From Owenia fusiformis (taxonomy: Eukaryota > Annelida > Polychaeta > Sabellida > Oweniidae), in the NCBI GenBank assembly GCA_903813345.2, contig CAIIXF020000009.1, positions 6,194,030 to 6,258,029 on the forward strand: DNA of 64,000 nt, read 5' to 3'. Positions 62,045-64,000 of the stretch are shown in pieces (the stretch's first letter is position 1; every line of letters begins with the position of its first letter). Made by a program: the position numbers and the translations under genes. A model generated the notes under the pieces. The model searched no databases. It saw only the letters and a list, made by a program, of their open reading frames with translations, and had not been told where the DNA came from.

Positions 62045-63606
62045 TAAAATCAGATATGGATAAACTATTATGAATGATATTGCACATGAATGGGAATCCA
62101 GGAATTAGTGGAATTAACGAGGAATTTAGTGAACAAAGTACTCAGTTGATTCTGTTAATTGGGCAGAAATACTGTCTGAGTTGTGCTATGTTATGTTGCT
62201 TTAACCAGTGTACGCACTGCCTTGTACACTATGGCTTGGCATTCCATAAAAACATGATCTGATGATAATCCCATGTTATTGCTGTGCAGTTCTTCAATAG
62301 GCTGATATCAACAGATGCAACAAGGACTTTAGTGGGATACTATCTACAGATCTACTGTACCATCTTGTGTTGTGATAGACACATTGCTGTGAAATGCTGT
62401 GACAGTTTTGTCTATGACAGTAAGCTCAAACACCACAATATGAGTGATCTGTTTGAAGCAACTGCATGATTGAACAATCTTATAAATGTGTGATCGTACA
62501 TCTCAGGCTCACTCAGGCATGTGGTTTGTGCATCCCCTTCAAAATATTATATTTTGATACAAATAAATAGAATAGCCTATTGAACAATTACACTTTTAAT
62601 GTTTTTAACTGTGGTAATCTAAAAAGGTCGTAGGACTGTAGAGTGTTGGGTCATTGTCAATGCCTTTTTCACAAAATTAATGACTGTACTTTTACTTCAT
62701 TTGGCGGCCTTTTTAATTTGGGGGATCCGCCAAATTGTTCAAGTCCACCAAATAAAGGAGCCACCAAATTCAATGTTTCATATTTCAATTGTAAATATGT
62801 ATAGTATGTAACATTTCAATATTGCAATTCCGCCAAATTAAGTAGCCGCCAAATGTTCAAAACATCAATTCCGCCAAAATAAATAGCACCAAATGAAGTA
62901 AAAGTACAGTAAACGAATGTCAGACTCATCCCCTGTTCGTTAAATCTTATCATATGGATTCTTGATGTTACCCACTCAAATTCTATCAGACTTTTTATCA
63001 CCCCGGTGTAAAGGGTAGGAGGTCATATCAAATTATGGTCCTACTTTCCATTGCTTTATATGGTGACCTAAATACAACTCTTTCCCTCATTATTTTACAC
63101 TCAATCAGGGTCAGTAAGGGCCGTTAAGAAAGGGGACCATAATACCTGGGGACCATCATTTCACACAGACCCCTTACATTACAATTCTTATTTGTGAGAA
63201 AATGAATTCATGACACTTTGACAACTGAGCTGGAATCCAGTTTGGAGACACTACTCTTGCCAATAGTTTGACTTCTTTAAAAGAGAACTTCATATGCATA
63301 GTTAGTACTAGGGTCTGTGTCTCAGGGTATTGGACACTGAGTCTTTGATAAAAACAGAAGTTTTCAGTTTCATTTTTTGTTTGCAGTAAAGTCCAATAAA
63401 GTTGAAATAAAAATGGAACACTTTTCTGTCTCCAAACCTAGTACCCTTTTGTTAAGTTAAACTCTGCAAGTGGAACATCTACCAAGTGGAACTCTATAGG
63501 TAGTCCACTTCCACTTGTTTTGCTGTAAAATGTCATTATTTATAACTCAAATACTGGTTGTCAGATTCATATGATCTCTGCTAGAGAAGGAATTTTAAAT
63601 ATCTAC
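62045..63606. other. PDRG1 3' UTR and downstream intergenic DNA
   Basis: No gene is seen. It contains the PDRG1 poly(A) signal, a palindromic MITE (62681-62912) and an ACAGT-family fragment (about 63440-63530; AAGTGGAACATCTACCAAGT). Confidence 0.5.
62681..62912. mobile_element. TACTGTACTT palindromic MITE, copy 2
   Basis: GACTGTACTTTTACTTCATT and ATGAAGTAAAAGTACAGTAA are complementary ends. The interior repeats TTTGGCGG and CCGCCAAA several times in opposite orientations. Confidence 0.75.
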
Positions 63607-63925
63607 TGTACTCCGGGTAAATTTCGACGCTATAAAATTTCGCGATTTTTCAAAATTGCAATTTCGCGGTTATTTAATTTCGCGGATTTGAGTTGATGAC
63701 ATTTCGCGAATTGCACAAGTTGAATTTTTTCCGATTACCGTGAATCAATGCGTATCTGGCTATTTTAGCCCTTTCAGAATCCGAATAATGTTTGTATTTC
63801 CCACGTTTAGGGCATTTATTTAAATATTCTTGAATGGCTTTTTCAACTGCAATTTGTAGGATATCATTGTTGTCAACAGTTCTTGCCTTTGTTGGCCTAA
63901 TAAGCCAATTCAAAATGTTAGACAT
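63607..63925 (-). pseudogene. DNA-transposon remnant: terminal repeat plus N-terminal transposase fragment
   Basis: On minus, from ATG 63925, the frame reads MSNILNWL, then about 50 residues including AVEKAIQEYLNKCPKRGKYK and SDSERAKIARYALIHGN. This KRGKYxxYSxxxRAKIxxYAxxxGN pattern resembles the N-terminal helix-turn-helix region of a transposon-encoded protein family common in invertebrates. The frame then runs into repetitive TTTCGCGAA sequence and stops. That part (63607-63720: CTACTGTACTCCGGGTAAAT, AATTTCGCGGTTATTTAATT) looks like a palindromic terminal region. Internally deleted and dead. Confidence 0.5.
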
Positions 63926-64000
63926 TTTAGGCCTTTTTTGAATTATCACCCAACAACACTAGACGAAACGTTTTACACCAAACGTAACATATCAAAAGTC

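Overview
The window is AT-rich animal nuclear DNA. Its genes have GT-AG introns and metazoan homologues (an ELOVL6-type elongase, REC114, GPANK1, PDRG1, a seven-helix receptor). Much of the rest is palindromic MITEs, foldback elements and minisatellite-bearing repeats of the kind common in marine invertebrate genomes. I cannot name the phylum. There is no sign of bacterial, viral or organellar origin.

Layout. 1-2916: 5' end of a minus-strand gene for a signal-peptide-bearing acidic protein that runs off the left edge. 2917-3116: a short shared promoter. 3117-4001: an intronless ELOVL6-like elongase on plus. 4002-18096: no gene recognised, only UTR/intergenic DNA with dispersed MITEs. 18097-35215: an eight-exon minus-strand gene assembled here from splice sites and phase. 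It encodes a protein of about 708 residues with 18 leucine-rich repeats and an acidic tail carrying a PPxY motif. Its 8.9-kb intron 4 holds an intronless seven-helix receptor gene on the opposite strand (29111-30184), a 21-bp minisatellite split by a transposon remnant, and a composite hairpin-ended repeat element.

37476-54327 is a head-to-tail array of five related elements. Each starts ACTAGA, has a short palindrome near its 5' end and a body of minisatellites and 133/476-bp satellite units. Where complete, it ends in a hairpin plus TAA microsatellite. The first element is split by a 3.8-kb foldback transposon (38264-42083) whose arms are built from 42-bp tandem repeats and which is flanked by a 10-bp direct repeat. 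54395-56402 is a second large foldback element, rich in CATGG, flanked by TA.

56914-62044 holds three plus-strand genes: REC114 (meiotic break formation, intronless here), GPANK1 (ankyrin plus G-patch; 357 aa) and PDRG1 (prefoldin-like; three exons, 132 aa). PDRG1 starts only 170 bp after the GPANK1 stop. The right end carries palindromic MITEs and a transposase remnant. The genes have unrelated cellular roles, so nothing here suggests a functional cluster. The strongest unusual features are the nested repeat architectures, the non-canonical nested receptor and the LRR-PPxY protein.
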